Program-made: the position numbers and the translations under genes
The notes under the pieces: model-generated
Told to the model about the DNA's origin: nothing
Databases searched by the model: none
Seen by the model: the letters and a program-made list of their open reading frames with translations, nothing else
In this document: piece after piece, positions 10,753 to 20,904 of the stretch
Numbering within the stretch: the stretch's first letter is position 1
Layout: each line of letters opens with the position of its first letter
Source of the DNA: Conchocele bisecta
Taxonomy: Eukaryota > Mollusca > Bivalvia > Lucinida > Thyasiridae
Assembly: GCA_029237695.1 (NCBI GenBank)
Contig: CM055274.1
Location: 68,500,828 to 68,564,827, forward strand
Length of the DNA: 64,000 nucleotides
Direction: 5' to 3'

Positions 10753-11592
10753 AACGAAGGCCAGGTTTTTTCCAAGCATAGACACTTGGATAACATCATT
10801 ATACCCACTTTTTGTAGACTAGATGGCCGTGGCCTGCATGTCGCGCCTTGGGGCGAGGCATGGACACTAAAAAACAAAGAGATGGAAAAACTTTAACCAA
10901 AAAACTTTAACCGGACACACGGACGTACGGACGGACGTTCCTACAAATGGATACTTATGTGGCTAACCCTAACCTTTTCCTTTGTTCATCACTATTGTTC
11001 TGTAGCCACATAAATCCATTTTTAGCCACATAAAATCACGGAACAATAGAATATTACATAACCTATTGTTCTCCTAGCCACATATGTATCCATTTGTAAG
11101 CTCGGACGGATAGATGCCAAAATGCCGACTATATTGTGCTTTCCGCAAGCTGGCCCGACAATGATGATAAACACCCATGTGAAGTATCAAGGTAATGGGT
11201 GAAGCAGTTGCAGAGATATAATACAGGAAAAAACTTTAACAAAAAAATTCAAAGTAATTTGACCTTGACATTGGGCACAGGGGCCGCACGGTTGGGGGGT
11301 AGAATGAAAATATGGATGATGATAAACACCCATGTGAAGTTTCAAGGTAATGGGCGAAGCAGTTGCAGAGATAAAGTATAACAAAAAACTTTAACCAAAA
11401 AACTTTAACCAAAAAACTTTAACCAGACGTACGTTAAAAATTCAATTACGTAGAAATGGACTCAAACACGAAAAACTTAACATTGATTGTGGACGCCGCC
11501 CGTACCGCCCGCCCGCCCGCCCGCCCGCCCGCCCGCCCGCCCGCCTTTCGCCAATCCAATAGCCTGGATTTTTTTCCCAAAAAAACCTGGCT
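10753..11592 (+). mobile_element. AACWAGA-type element F1, copy A (few satellite units, with nested MITE)
   Basis: It shares ACGAAGGCCAGGTTTTTTCC and the GATGGCCGTGGCCTGCATGT segment with F1 copies B and C. It has about one and a half of the 149-bp units (TTTCCGCAAGC ... GATGATAAACACCCATGTGA). It then has a (CCCG)n run at about 11505-11546 and the terminal hairpin AGCCTGG ... CCTGGCT ending at 11592. Its AACAAGA head is lost or diverged. A 157-bp MITE sits at 10942-11098. Confidence 0.7.
10942..11098. mobile_element. 157-bp MITE nested in F1 copy A
   Basis: A 24-bp terminal inverted repeat begins TACAAATGGATACTTATGTG and is mirrored at the right end as CACATATGTATCCATTTGTA. It interrupts the GGACGGACG...ATGCCAAAATGCC segment that is continuous in F1 copies B and C, so it is a later insertion. 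No clear target duplication is readable. Confidence 0.75.
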
Positions 11593-11594
11593 AA

Positions 11595-11922
11595 AAATGT
11601 TATTGCGATACAATGCATTGAGGTACTAATACTACTTTAGCAGAATGAAAATATTTTTAAATATTTGCCGACAGGCAGAACAAATGTAAACAAAATTGAT
11701 ATTGACCCTGGACGTACAAAACCACAGCTTATTGCTGCTTACAGTATTTATGAATAAAAATACATTCAGATGGTAGTTTTAAACCTTAGAACACTACTCA
11801 CAACAATTGTCGTCTGCTGTTGCTTTTATATCTTGCCTTATTTCGCAATAAAAACATGGTTCGACACAAACAGCACTTCAAATAACATAATACGACAAAG
11901 GTCTCATATTTTATTGAAAAAC
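11595..11922. other. No gene seen; TTAA-type MITE remnant
   Basis: Near 11783-11850 AAACCTTAGAACACT and GTCGTCTGCTGTTGCTTTTA resemble the left arm of the TTAA-type palindromic MITE at 10339. No open frame has a recognisable motif. Confidence 0.35.
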
Positions 11923-12362
11923 ACATTAAATTTAAAAAATGTTTAAATGTAAGTACTTTTTCATCAATAAAAGTCAACCTCCCCAAAAAAAATTATATGA
12001 TAAAATTCAATCAAATATTGATTTTATTGCGAAAACATTATTTTCCTATGGAAATTTAACATGGGGGAAAAGGAGGAGCTGGGGTACGAGTAAAAAAAAA
12101 AGAAAACGCAATTTTTTGGAAATCAACCTTGTTAGATAGCTTGGAAATGATGTAACTAAGAAAAAAGAAGTTAGATTGTGAACATCGGTCAACAAATAAA
12201 AAAACAACATTTGTTTCAGCCCCCATGTTAAATTCCAATAGGAAAATCGTTTTTTCGCTATAAAATCAATATTTTATGAAAACAATTTTGGGGGGAGGGT
12301 GACTTTTTGGTTATTGATGAAAAAGTGTTTACATTTAAATACTTTTTAAATTTAATGTGTTT
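11923..12362. mobile_element. Foldback element A, copy 2
   Basis: Arms of about 200 bp: ACATTAAATTTAAAAAATG (about 11923) pairs with the ATACTTTTTAAATTTAATGT type near 12343-12360. CATCAATAAAAGTCAACCTC pairs with GGGTGACTTTTTGGTTATTG. AATTTAACATGGGGG pairs with CCCCCATGTTAAATTC. The core phrases and the flank TTTAATAGCCATAAGTTTGT match copy 1 at 8617. Confidence 0.75.
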
Positions 12363-12364
12363 AA

Positions 12365-12849
12365 TAGCCATAAGTTTGTCGGCAGCAAAACATGGAACAG
12401 ACAGTAAATGCAAAAGTTCACAGTGACCCTCGCCTTCGGCATTGAGACGTGAAACACCGTTTTTTGTGAATCATCAACGCAACAAGGCATTCATGAAAGG
12501 TGGTGAACCATAATAAAAATAATATAAAGAGTACATACTTCTAATATACAGTCGAACCTGTGCTAAAGGCCACTCCGAGTAGCAATTACCTGTCTATAGC
12601 AGCCACGCTTTTTTTGCCAATTACTGTACAGGGGGGTGGGCGGGGGGGGGGGGTGCTGTTATTTCCGCTATATCTGCGGTCATTGAAAATCCGCAATTGA
12701 TATTGATGTAGATGTTGGGGTACCTGCATCACGAGACATGAACTGCGGCCCCGGAATATTTGTACGTAAATCAGCTGTTTGAATGGAACAGGTTATCAAA
12801 GTACCGAAAGTACTACATATCTGTTCAAACTACACGATATTTCCGACGG
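12365..12849. other. No gene seen; solo TIR-like CAGTCGAACCTGTGC and G-run
   Basis: ACAGTCGAACCTGTGCTAAA (12549) followed by GGCCACTCCGAG and AGCAGCCACG resembles one end of a pogo-like MITE whose other end is not in the window. A G-run of about 18 bases lies near 12630-12650. Confidence 0.4.
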
Positions 12850-13020
12850 AAATGTAACGATAATGTTTGACCATGTACAGCTGTGGGTAAATGTTTGCCA
12901 TGACACTCGTGAACTGTTTGAACCACCGGCATATGGCCTTGGGGTTCAAACAGTATCCCTCGTGCCACGGCAAACGTTTACCCACGGCTGGACATTGTCG
13001 AATGTTATAATTCAATGCAC
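12850..13020. repeat. ~170-bp foldback palindrome
   Basis: GTGGGTAAATGTTTGCCATG and GTGAACTGTTTGAACC are mirrored by GGTTCAAACAGTATCCCTCG and CACGGCAAACGTTTACCCAC. The axis is at GGCATATGGCC (about 12930). Outer arms TAATGTTTGACCATGTACAG / GGACATTGTCGAATGTTATA are more diverged. The 91-codon frame at 12779-13054 runs along this palindrome and is not credible as a gene. Confidence 0.8.
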
Positions 13021-13199
13021 TGCAAATAATTTCCAACATCGAGTCTACATGTAGGTTGACAGAGAAAAAATTTGTCTCAGCATTGGTTGCGTCCTTGTAT
13101 TGGTTTAACAGTATTGGTTTACATACATGTACATGTACATGCACAGTACATATTTTATTTTCTGTGCGCGACCCACCCATCCCCGCGATAGTCAGCGCG

Positions 13200-13335
13200 G
13201 ACATGTCACTGTGATTTGCGGCGACGATTAGTCGCGGTGATCGTCACCGCGATCGTTGAAAATGGTCACCCTCACTGAAACCAGCGAGGCCCTAAGGGTG
13301 ATTCGCGGTGACGGTCACCGTGGATCACGGTGACA
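13200..13335. repeat. Cluster of GC-rich nested palindromes
   Basis: CGCGGTGATCGTCACCGCG (about 13233) and GGTGACGGTCACCGTG (about 13309) are palindromes, connected by GCGGCGACGATTAGTCGC and GTGGATCACGGTGAC. The GGTGA/TCACC words repeat at least eight times in 135 bp. Confidence 0.75.
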
Positions 13336-14064
13336 TCTGCATGCATTACAGGTAAATATGCAGGCAAGGTTTTTGTACCAATGTACGATACTACATGTTA
13401 TTTTTCACGTCACCTTTGGTATCGTATATGTATAAAATACATACAGCTACAGGCACCGCAAAACCCGCTTATTTTTTGTTATTGCCGCAAACAAAATAAC
13501 TTTAGTGCGGAATATTGCCACAATCTCTCGCAAAACTTCCTGTGGCCATTTGCGGGATAACGAAAAAACGCCCGCAAAGTTTGCGCGGTAATTCCGCGCT
13601 GTTCCTTGGCAAAAACACGGTAAAATATTCTGAGGAGTTTTACGACAGAATGACGAATCACTGTGTACATGTAGTTTGATTGAATGGAGTTGACCATACC
13701 GATTTCCATCACGTTACACGCTGGAGTTCAGCCGAATAAACGTAGAAACTATAATTCAAAACGATAAAGTTTGTTTATTCGCTGAGAAGGAATGTAAATT
13801 TTACGCCTCTAAAGATTCGTTCTTTCCCGTTCGCAACCTTAAAATTCATTTCTATGTCACGAAAGGACGATAATTAGCGTTCATCCAAGTTGTTTTTTTC
13901 GCCGACACGTGTTCATCATCTAACGGATGCTAATGTTCGTTTCTTCTTGTCTACGGCTCCAAGACGAACAGCACTTGAAGTTACTGTGTTAAAAATGTGT
14001 ATACTACAGTATTATAATCACATTTTGCAATCGATGGTTATTTATTTATTTTATGTAAATTAAC
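13336..14064. other. Unannotated stretch, no gene seen
   Basis: No recognisable frame. GC-containing phrases such as TTGCGGGATAACGAAAAAACG and GCGCGGTAATTCCGCGC give local palindromes near 13552-13602. CCGAATAAACGTAGAAAC (13733) and GTTTGTTTATTCGCTG (13770) form a short inverted repeat. Confidence 0.3.
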
Positions 14065-15097
14065 GTTTTCGTCTCATTGCGTCGACAGGCCAAGAAACCT
14101 AACTTTAGAGAAATAAATGCACATTCCTTCACAGGGTGGAAATGAAAGTTAAGGTTCTTAACTATCGTTTCTACGCAGCATATAAACAAAAGAAAAAGTG
14201 AAATTGAATGGGTTTAACGTCCCAGCAGACAGCAAAAGCTAATGTCATATAGAGACGGGACCACAGTTTAAAGTCTCACCCGACAGATCAATGGGATGGA
14301 AATACTATGAAGGTATGTTTGATGCCCAAGGCGATGTTTGAACCCACAACCTCCAGATTGGAAGTCGGGTGTTCTAAGCCCTAGGCCACAACCCATCCCT
14401 TATAAACGAAGGAAAGTAATGCCCATAACGAGCGACCATATGTACTTACAATAATAGCCGACGTAACGCGCGGTAAACTGAAATCGCCTACGTGACAATT
14501 GACATTTACGTTCAAACAAGATTTTCACGGTGTGTAATCGATCGTATTTCCTCGCCACCATATGAAAACCGACTCGAGAAACACAAATTAAGTTGTTGAT
14601 TTCTGAATTTGTCAATTGTTTGCACGGTCTAAGAAATCAAACAAATGTGAAAACAATTTTTTTTTTACAAAATATTAGACTCGTCTAAGGAGACGATTCT
14701 TATGTGTTGCCAAAACATGTTTTATTAAGTCATCGGACAAATGTGAAAAGAAAACCTGAATATATTGGTATTTCTTTACAAAAACATATTTTGACAAAAT
14801 ATGAGAATCGTCTTACTTAGGGAGACGATTCTCATGTGCTGCCAAATCTTGCTTTTATCAAGAAATCAAACAAATGTGAAACTGCACAAGCTAATGCGTC
14901 AATTCGATGACGTGAGCGACTACATAGCGTGGTTTTGGTATGTTTGTTTCCGCCGAGTTCTAAAGGTCAGTCACACTTTGCACGTGAAACTGGATTACCG
15001 ACTGATGATTGTAAACACCATCAGGTGTGCAGCTAGACCGAAAATGATATGTCGCAAATGTGCTAGTTGGGGATGGGTGGGTACGGCGGTATATTTG
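14065..15097 (-). repeat. Duplicated block, copy 1 (counterpart of 58376-60525)
   Basis: From GTCGACAGGCCAAGAAACC (14090) to GATGGGTGGGTACGGCGG (15072) this block is the inverted counterpart of 58376-60525. Shared landmarks are the SINE at 14197-14400, AAATACGATCGATTACACAC on the opposite strand, CGACTCGAGAAACACAAATT, and CAGTCACACTTTGCACGTGA. Between the landmarks this copy has only about two palindromic AGACGATTCTC units (14640-14880), whereas the other has a ~1 kb array. The 125-codon frame at 14801-15178 is not conserved in the other copy. Confidence 0.75.
14197..14400 (-). mobile_element. tRNA-derived SINE
   Basis: On the minus strand it starts GGGATGGGTTGTGGCCTAGG (A-box-like) and has GAGGTTGTGGGTTCAAACAT (B-box GGGTTCAAA) about 50 bp on. 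The body follows, and it ends with CTGCTGGGACGTTAAACCC, a tail seen in several metazoan SINE/LINE 3' ends. The copy at 60061-60420 has the same head and tail plus a ~160-bp insertion. Confidence 0.75.
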
Positions 15098-15099
15098 TT

Positions 15100-15400
15100 T
15101 TATGTTACAATCTCGCGTATTTGCTATCTCGATCTCGCCTTCCGCTTTTGGAAATACGATTTGCCCATGCATGTGTAGACAGCATGCGTGTTGGATTTGC
15201 GTTCTACATGTACGTACGCACATATTTATAAAAGCATGCTAGTTCGAATTGCATTCTACGTACGTAGGTGCATGTAATGTATGCGGAAAACTCAATTCCA
15301 ACACGCATGCATTCTACACACACATAATGACATGAACAAACGCGACATCGCGGTCTCGAAAACGTGAGATAGCCAGGCGAAAACGGGAGAATGAATACAA
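15100..15400. repeat. CGCGAAAACGCGAG-type inverted repeat region
   Basis: TGTAGACAGCATGCGTGTTGGA (15174-15195) is mirrored as TCCAACACGCATGCATTCTACA (15297-15318). GATCTCGCCTTCCGCTTTTG and GAAAACGTGAGATAGCCAGG are the phrases of the long-TIR element at 54481-56319. Confidence 0.6.
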
Positions 15401-15944
15401 ATGATAATTTTTAATTATAGTTTATACACTATATTGGAGACTGTCATGCAGTTCTCCCAGTTTTGACAGATGTGGTTTTGTGGTGGCAGGCCTGATCTAC
15501 ATGTAGGTCAGTGTCCCAGCTAGTGAGAGTGCATGATCATTTTAGATATGCTAATTTTGACAATGGAATTATTGGTTAAATTATATAGTTCAAACTGAAG
15601 GTCGCGGGAGCAGGGAGTGACATCCGCTGTCCCGGGAATTCAGTTTTGCACAATGCGTAGTCGGCGTGGATGTTTCTGAGGATTCTTGACATACCCACCG
15701 CCGCCCCATCTCCTCCTTTGATTTTAAACATGCGCAGTTTGTTAACATTTGAAGACAAGTCTTTGTAATAGTTTAAATTACAGTATTGAAACCTTGAGCT
15801 GTGCATGCCTATGTTGGGTTGGGGCTACTGCAACATAGGTTATGTCACAAGACAATTTTGCCCCCTTTTCGATAAATTAATTCATATGTACATTTATGTG
15901 CGGCATCAGTTGAAACATTTGCCAGACTTGTTGATACATCATTC
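15401..15944. other. Unannotated stretch, no gene seen
   Basis: No supported gene or clear repeat. The 76-codon minus-strand frame at 15576-15806 has no recognisable motif and no splice context I can defend. Confidence 0.3.
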
Positions 15945-16400
15945 ACTCGCCTGAAGCGACTCGTCCCAGTACGTACGCTCGACACGACATTCTGTACGCT
16001 CGTCTCACCTCATTATCGGCTCGCCAGTCGGTACACTCGACTGCCCTGGACGACCCACCTCTCTATAGTCCGAGTACGCACGACTCGCCAGTCGGTTACG
16101 CTCGACTACCCTGCACCACATTCCTCATTATAGTAGTCGGTACGCTCGACTCGCCAGTCGTACGCTCGACTAATTTCGACGACTCACCTCTTTATAGTCG
16201 TACGCTCGACTCGCCAGTCGGTACGCTTGACTCGCATTCGAGTTGTTAACTCAACTCAGATCTTTCTAATCGTCCACTTGATGCACATCCTAGTTGTTAA
16301 CTCAACTCAGCTCTTTCTAGTCGTACGCTCGACTCACCTCTTTCTAGTATTTCACTCAACTCGTCACCCTCTAGTCGTTTCACGCGAGTTGTTAGCTCTA
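15945..16400 (+). repeat. CGACTCGCCAGTCGGTACGCT minisatellite
   Basis: The ~20-bp word CTCGACTCGCCAGTCGGTAC and the shorter AGTCGTACGCTCGACT recur about a dozen times with spacers of varying length (CACCTCTTTATAGT). Near 16240-16380 the word degenerates to AGTTGTTAACTCAACTCAG. CGACT/AGTCG pairs make every unit self-complementary. Confidence 0.8.
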
Positions 16401-16584
16401 CACATTCACTCCGCCATAGTCGTGCAAGAGAATAGCTACTGCATACGTCTCACCTCTTGCTCAGAGAAATCTGGTCTGGCACACGCGAGTCTGATGAAGC
16501 ACAACACCAAATAGCAGGTAGCCCCCAATAAGGAGCCAAATATGTTAGATATGTGGTTATGTAATATATATGATAGTACCGGTG

Positions 16585-16675
16585 TAACAGGAAATCTCCC
16601 CCCCCCCCCCCCTGGCTTAAGCCTAGAAATATCCCCCCCCCCCCCCCGGCCTGGAAATTATCCCCCCCCCCATCA
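16585..16675 (+). repeat. Three long C-runs
   Basis: Three runs of 10-16 C at about 16598, 16635 and 16661 are separated by CTGGCTTAAGCCTAGAAAT-like phrases. Confidence 0.75.
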
Positions 16676-16905
16676 CCACCTTCACAGAGGTATGACTGTG
16701 CTAAATATAGTACACATCGGCCAGGGGGTATGCTTTAGTAGTCCGGTATAAAAAAATAGTGCAGACGTTTTGAGGCCACAGACCCAGTTTGCTTGTAAAT
16801 CCTGATCCATTACAGCCCAATTTTACTTGAGAAAACATGTTGGGGTGTTTTTAACACCAGTTTCCAGCACATTTCTAGCATTTAAAAGAAATTACTGAGC
16901 CTGCT
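16676..16905. other. No gene seen
   Basis: Plain AT-rich sequence upstream of the promoter-like patch at 16906. Confidence 0.3.
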
Positions 16906-16955
16906 TGTCACGTGATGTGAACACTACGTCACATGACATTGTGATGATAAACAAT
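16906..16955 (+). promoter_or_regulatory. Promoter-like patch (E-box, CRE-like sites)
   Basis: GTCACGTGATGTGAACACTACGTCACATGAC packs a palindromic E-box CACGTG (about 16910), TACGTCA (CRE-like) and TCACATGA within about 30 bp. An ATGGCGG start lies immediately downstream at 16956. Such clustering is uncommon in the surrounding repeats. Function is inference. Confidence 0.3.
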
Positions 16956-16994
16956 ATGGCGGACTGGACAAGGTTGATTTTTTCTTTCTTAGGA
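16956..16994 (+). CDS. Candidate first coding exon
   Basis: ATGGCGGACTGGACAAGG encodes MADWTRLIFSFLG and ends at GGA followed by GTAAGT, a consensus splice donor (16995-17000), in phase 0. Without splicing the frame stops four codons later. The peptide is a short hydrophobic N-terminus, compatible with a signal or membrane-anchor start. No downstream exon was identified; the 500-bp gap at 17757 and the repeats downstream could hide one. It may be chance. Confidence 0.22.
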
Positions 16995-17000
16995 GTAAGT

Positions 17001-17508
17001 GAACATATTGTTTAATTAGTGAAAATCCGGTGCAGACAGGTTGCAGGTTATGAAAAGGTAGGTTCCACAGCATCCATACGAATAGTGAAAGTGTGAGAGA
17101 ATGGCCATATTTGGAGGAATCGGTTAAGTTGTATAGTAAAACTAATTGGTGGTTGCTAGCCACAGACACTGTCCACAAAACTTTTAATGTATTTTCATAT
17201 ACATTGTTGATATTGTGCTCCGGAGCATACAAAATGCACATGCTAGAACCAGTCTGTTGGTAACAGAGGACGTAATATCCCTACATGTATACCCAACTAA
17301 CATAGTCATAATGTATATCTGCTTGTGGAGAAGTATGTGAATAGGCGAGGCAGTATTTTCTATAAAGGTATATGCAATAATTCCCCATTACCGTACCATA
17401 ACTATTATGTATGTTGGCTGGTAGAGAGTTCTCTAGGTTAAATCTCTACCATAGCTGCATATGATTGGTATAAATGTATAGCACATGGTGGGGGTGGGTC
17501 TAGAAAAT
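17001..17508. other. Unannotated stretch, no gene seen
   Basis: No recognisable exon or repeat, although it could be intron of the candidate gene starting at 16956. The 105-codon minus-strand frame at 16924-17241 shows no family resemblance. Confidence 0.3.
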
Positions 17509-17756
17509 AACAAGAAACGAGGCAAAGCCACGAAGGCCAGGTTTTTTCCAAGCATAGACACTTGGATAACATAATTATACCCACTTTTTGTAGACTAGAT
17601 GGCCGTGGCCTGCATGTCGCGCCTTGGGGCGAGGCATGGACACTAAAAAAATAGATATAGTAGATGGAAAAACTTTAACCAAAAAACATTTAACCGACAC
17701 ACGGACGAACGGACGGACGTATGCCAAAATGCCGACGATATCGCGCTTGCCGCAAG
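17509..17756 (+). mobile_element. AACWAGA-type element F1, copy B (runs into gap)
   Basis: It starts AACAAGAAACGAGGCAAAGC, identical to the start of copy C at 33340. It continues with CCAGGTTTTTTCCAAGCATA, GATGGCCGTGGCCTGCATGT and GGACGGACGTATGCCAAAAT, and breaks off at GCGCTTGCCGCAAG, the first bases of the 149-bp satellite. The remainder is lost in the N gap. The overlapping 181-232-codon frames are artefacts of N. Confidence 0.75.
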
Positions 17757-18256
17757 NNNNNNNNNNNNNNNNNNNNNNNNNNNNNNNNNNNNNNNNNNNN
17801 NNNNNNNNNNNNNNNNNNNNNNNNNNNNNNNNNNNNNNNNNNNNNNNNNNNNNNNNNNNNNNNNNNNNNNNNNNNNNNNNNNNNNNNNNNNNNNNNNNNN
17901 NNNNNNNNNNNNNNNNNNNNNNNNNNNNNNNNNNNNNNNNNNNNNNNNNNNNNNNNNNNNNNNNNNNNNNNNNNNNNNNNNNNNNNNNNNNNNNNNNNNN
18001 NNNNNNNNNNNNNNNNNNNNNNNNNNNNNNNNNNNNNNNNNNNNNNNNNNNNNNNNNNNNNNNNNNNNNNNNNNNNNNNNNNNNNNNNNNNNNNNNNNNN
18101 NNNNNNNNNNNNNNNNNNNNNNNNNNNNNNNNNNNNNNNNNNNNNNNNNNNNNNNNNNNNNNNNNNNNNNNNNNNNNNNNNNNNNNNNNNNNNNNNNNNN
18201 NNNNNNNNNNNNNNNNNNNNNNNNNNNNNNNNNNNNNNNNNNNNNNNNNNNNNNNN
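17757..18256. other. Assembly gap (500 N)
   Basis: Exactly 500 N, a conventional scaffold placeholder. It begins at the first base pairs of the 149-bp satellite of F1, so the true content is probably a satellite array of unknown length plus the 3' end of F1. Confidence 0.95.
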
Positions 18257-18995
18257 TCCACTATAAACACCACAAAAACTCGAACATGTCAGACGATTGT
18301 CTCCAGACTAGTTGATTGACTTTCACACCTATTGTTAACGGTTGTCAAACAAATCTCAAGTGGTCATTTGAGCGTATACAATAACGGCAGTCGTGACCAG
18401 CATACGTGGTAATTATGCATTGACCAATGTCGGCGAAGTTGTTAGTTAATTAAAGTGGTAATTTACTGGGACTGGGTTCGATGTGATAGTAAATTATGAT
18501 ATGCAGTGAATGTGGTTCCGGGTCCGAAGTAGTGATGGGGCGACTGGGCATGCATCTATTGATTTATCAGTGTATGACGAGCGATGTAATTTTATACCTA
18601 CAAGCATGCGCATCATATTATGGCAAATACATATTCACTCACAAAGATTTATATTTGATTAGATAAATATTTGTCATGAAATTACGCAAATGCCAATAGG
18701 TACACAATCAGAGATGCTTTCACATGATCGTATCGGACGGGGCAATCAAGTCCGCCAATTGTATTTCGCAATCATTTTCTGTTGTTCTCAAGTTCTATTG
18801 CTGTATAATGGCTATTTAATTAAAAACACACATGAGTTTGCCGCTTTCTTTATTTTATTAAAGCATGTTTATGTTAATAAACGACTGTGACAATCAACCG
18901 TAAATGCAAATGAAAGCGCATTTATATGAAACAACGTGTCGTAATGACGACTTGTTTCACTTAGTACACTGACCAACTCGTAGATCTGAAATGGT
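18257..18995. other. Unannotated stretch, no gene seen
   Basis: No recognised repeat or exon. The F1 3' end (CCCG run, CCTGGCT hairpin) is not visible after the gap. TCCACTATAAACACC at its start may be the tail of a GGAACC...TTCCACTATA MITE such as the one at 10117. Confidence 0.3.
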
Positions 18996-19086
18996 TACAG
19001 TAGAAAATCCCGATGGGTCGAACAACGGATGGGTCGAACTAAAACTTAACCCCGCAGGCTGTTCGACCCATCGAAGTTCGACTGTA
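18996..19086. mobile_element. 87-bp pogo-like MITE with TA target duplication
   Basis: The element 18998-19084 has ends CAGTAGAAAATCCCGATGGG and CCCATCGAAGTTCGACTG, inverted with a few mismatches. It is flanked by TA on both sides. GGGTCGAAC/GTTCGACCC form the inner arms. Same end class as 19383-20223. Confidence 0.75.
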
Positions 19087-19089
19087 CAT

Positions 19090-19365
19090 AGCATCACATA
19101 TATATAGACATACATACATACAGTTACATAATGTGTCCAGGCCTTTCATTGTTCTTGATTTGTGCATGATTATACAACAAGGTAATTAATTTTCACTCAG
19201 GATTGAAAGCCTCGACAACAGGTAAGAAATATTTCGATATTTACAATAACAGATGAAATAAAATACGGTACACAATATCATTGACATATTCATATCAGCA
19301 TATATAGACATACATACAGTTACATAATGTGTCCGGTGCATTCGTTGTTCTTGATTCACTTATGG
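19090..19365 (+). repeat. Direct repeat pair, ~65 bp, spaced ~200 bp
   Basis: ATATATAGACATACATACA, CAGTTACATAATGTGTCC and CATTGTTCTTGATT at 19098-19165 recur at 19297-19362 with small changes. The intervening GATTGAAAGCCTCGACAACA-AGGTAAGAAATATTTCGATATT resembles 20235-20310, suggesting a dispersed flank of the pogo-like MITEs. Confidence 0.6.
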
Positions 19366-19380
19366 TTGGTTAGAACAAAG

Positions 19381-20225
19381 TACAGTAGAACTTCGATAAC
19401 TAGAACAGGTCTGGCTCGAACACCATGGAAAACTCGAACTGGTTCGACTGTCCCGGCAAATTTCCTATATAATTCATGTAATAAAACACCTTAAACTCGA
19501 ACTATGAATTACTCGAACAGTCGAACCTGTGGATTAGTCCCGTGGATGGTCAAACAGTGGTAATTACCGCTAATAACTCGAACAGGTAAGTCTGTGATCA
19601 GCTGTTTGTCTAACGAGTGGTGCGAATTCCACCATTGCGGGCGTCGCGTGAGTAGTTTCCCTTGACGTGGATGGACATTAAATCCACGAATCGCAAACAA
19701 TTAGCGGCGTGAACCACAGTGAAAAGGACTTGAATGCGATATGAGTCATGAACAAACGTTTACTTAAATTTAACTTTGACAGAAGATGTGCCAATAACAA
19801 ACCAACCGAGATCATGGAATTCTTCAGGCGTTAATTTATAGTGTTTATAATGTATACTGACATTGTTTCGTTTTATATTTTCGTTTGTATATTCCAACCA
19901 CTGTGCTATGTGCTATTTTTAGACACTGGGAATACCATATTATGTATACGCAAAGCGGAACATAGCGGTTTATTTGAAGTATAATTACATGTAAATATTG
20001 AATAAAACAGCAACTTTACAATTGTATTTGTTATTTTTCATTTCTCCCTCCAAATGTAATGCATATACAATGGCATGTCACATCGGTCATCTCATATATT
20101 CACATAAGTGATTTTATTGACTGAATGTGACAGTACATTTTTGAAACTTCATTCCCTCGAACTATGCATCGCTCGAACTCAAACTCGATTCCGCTGCCGG
20201 TTCGAGCGATTGAAGTTCTACTGTA
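19381..20225. mobile_element. 841-bp pogo-like non-autonomous element with TA target duplication
   Basis: The left end CAGTAGAACTTCGATAACTA (19383) and right end AGCGATTGAAGTTCTACTG (to 20223) are inverted over about 24 bp, and TA flanks both sides. The CAGTAGAAC...CTCGAAC end type and TA target fit the pogo/Tigger group. An inner CTCGAACAGTCGAACCTGTG (about 19512) suggests an older nested relative. No transposase frame; the longest open frame (63 codons) is unremarkable. It lies 94 bp from the pseudogene's 3' end. Confidence 0.75.
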
Positions 20226-20316
20226 ATTCATTTTCAATCAGGTTCGGAAGCATCGCACCTGTGGCGGAGTTAATCCTCACGACATCAGGTACGAAACTCT
20301 TCGATATTTTCTGACA

Positions 20317-20721
20317 TCAACAGCGCTCAGGTATTATCCTAACATGCTGTACAAATTGTAGATACATATCTAGTGAATCCGGCTTAAGAGAAGCAACCTT
20401 GTCATATGCTTCATCCGCATCAAACATGCTATCTAGTAAGCTGTCAGGCTCAGGCGCATCTGTTTCATCAACATCCACCATATCCACTTCTTCCTCTTCT
20501 TCTACCAGTAGATCTATCATTTCAGTTGGGAGGTAATCCCCCTCTGTCCATTTGCACTCCAGTGTTCCGTTTATGACCTCCCACCCACGGCCATTTGGTG
20601 GCGGTATGCATGCATTTGATTGGTCAGCGCTGCACCAAATGAGGGTTTGGTGATTAGCTCTCATTATATGCTTTCTCAACGATGACCTGCATGGTGGCAA
20701 AATGCTAAGATCAGCGACCAT
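20317..20721 (-). pseudogene. Pseudogene segment 5: conserved C-terminus
   Basis: After two further shifts (near 20850 and 20715) the family C-terminus is open: DLSILPPCRSSLRKHIMRAN, then IPPPNGRGWEV, CKWTEGDYLPTEMIDLLVEE and an acidic run EEEEEVDMVDVDETDAPEPD, ending PERC-stop at 20317-20319. The acidic tail and GDYLP block match the family end as I remember it. The region 20722-20904 carries QRHPEFTDTFMQLG and EDLEHFVCLMYRS in two other frames. Confidence 0.75.
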
Positions 20722-20904
20722 TGTAACTTGACAGCAGCTCTCCTGACTTGGGACTGAACTTTTGCAGGAATAGCTCCATGCGCAGTTTGTTTATGTCTGT
20801 AATACTAGTACTAGTACTCCTGTACATCAGACACACAAAGTGTTCAAGGTCTTCGAAGAGTTTGTGGTTCTACAGAAGGGGACAAACCCAACTGCATGAA
20901 TGTG

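Noticed and set aside
14801..15178. 125-codon frame with CXXC-like residues
   Set aside because: It lies in the duplicated block; the counterpart at 58376-58560 does not keep this frame, so it is not under protein constraint.
17575..18319. Frames of 181-232 codons around 17.6-18.3 kb
   Set aside because: They consist mostly of X translated from the 500-N gap; the readable ends are F1 repeat sequence.
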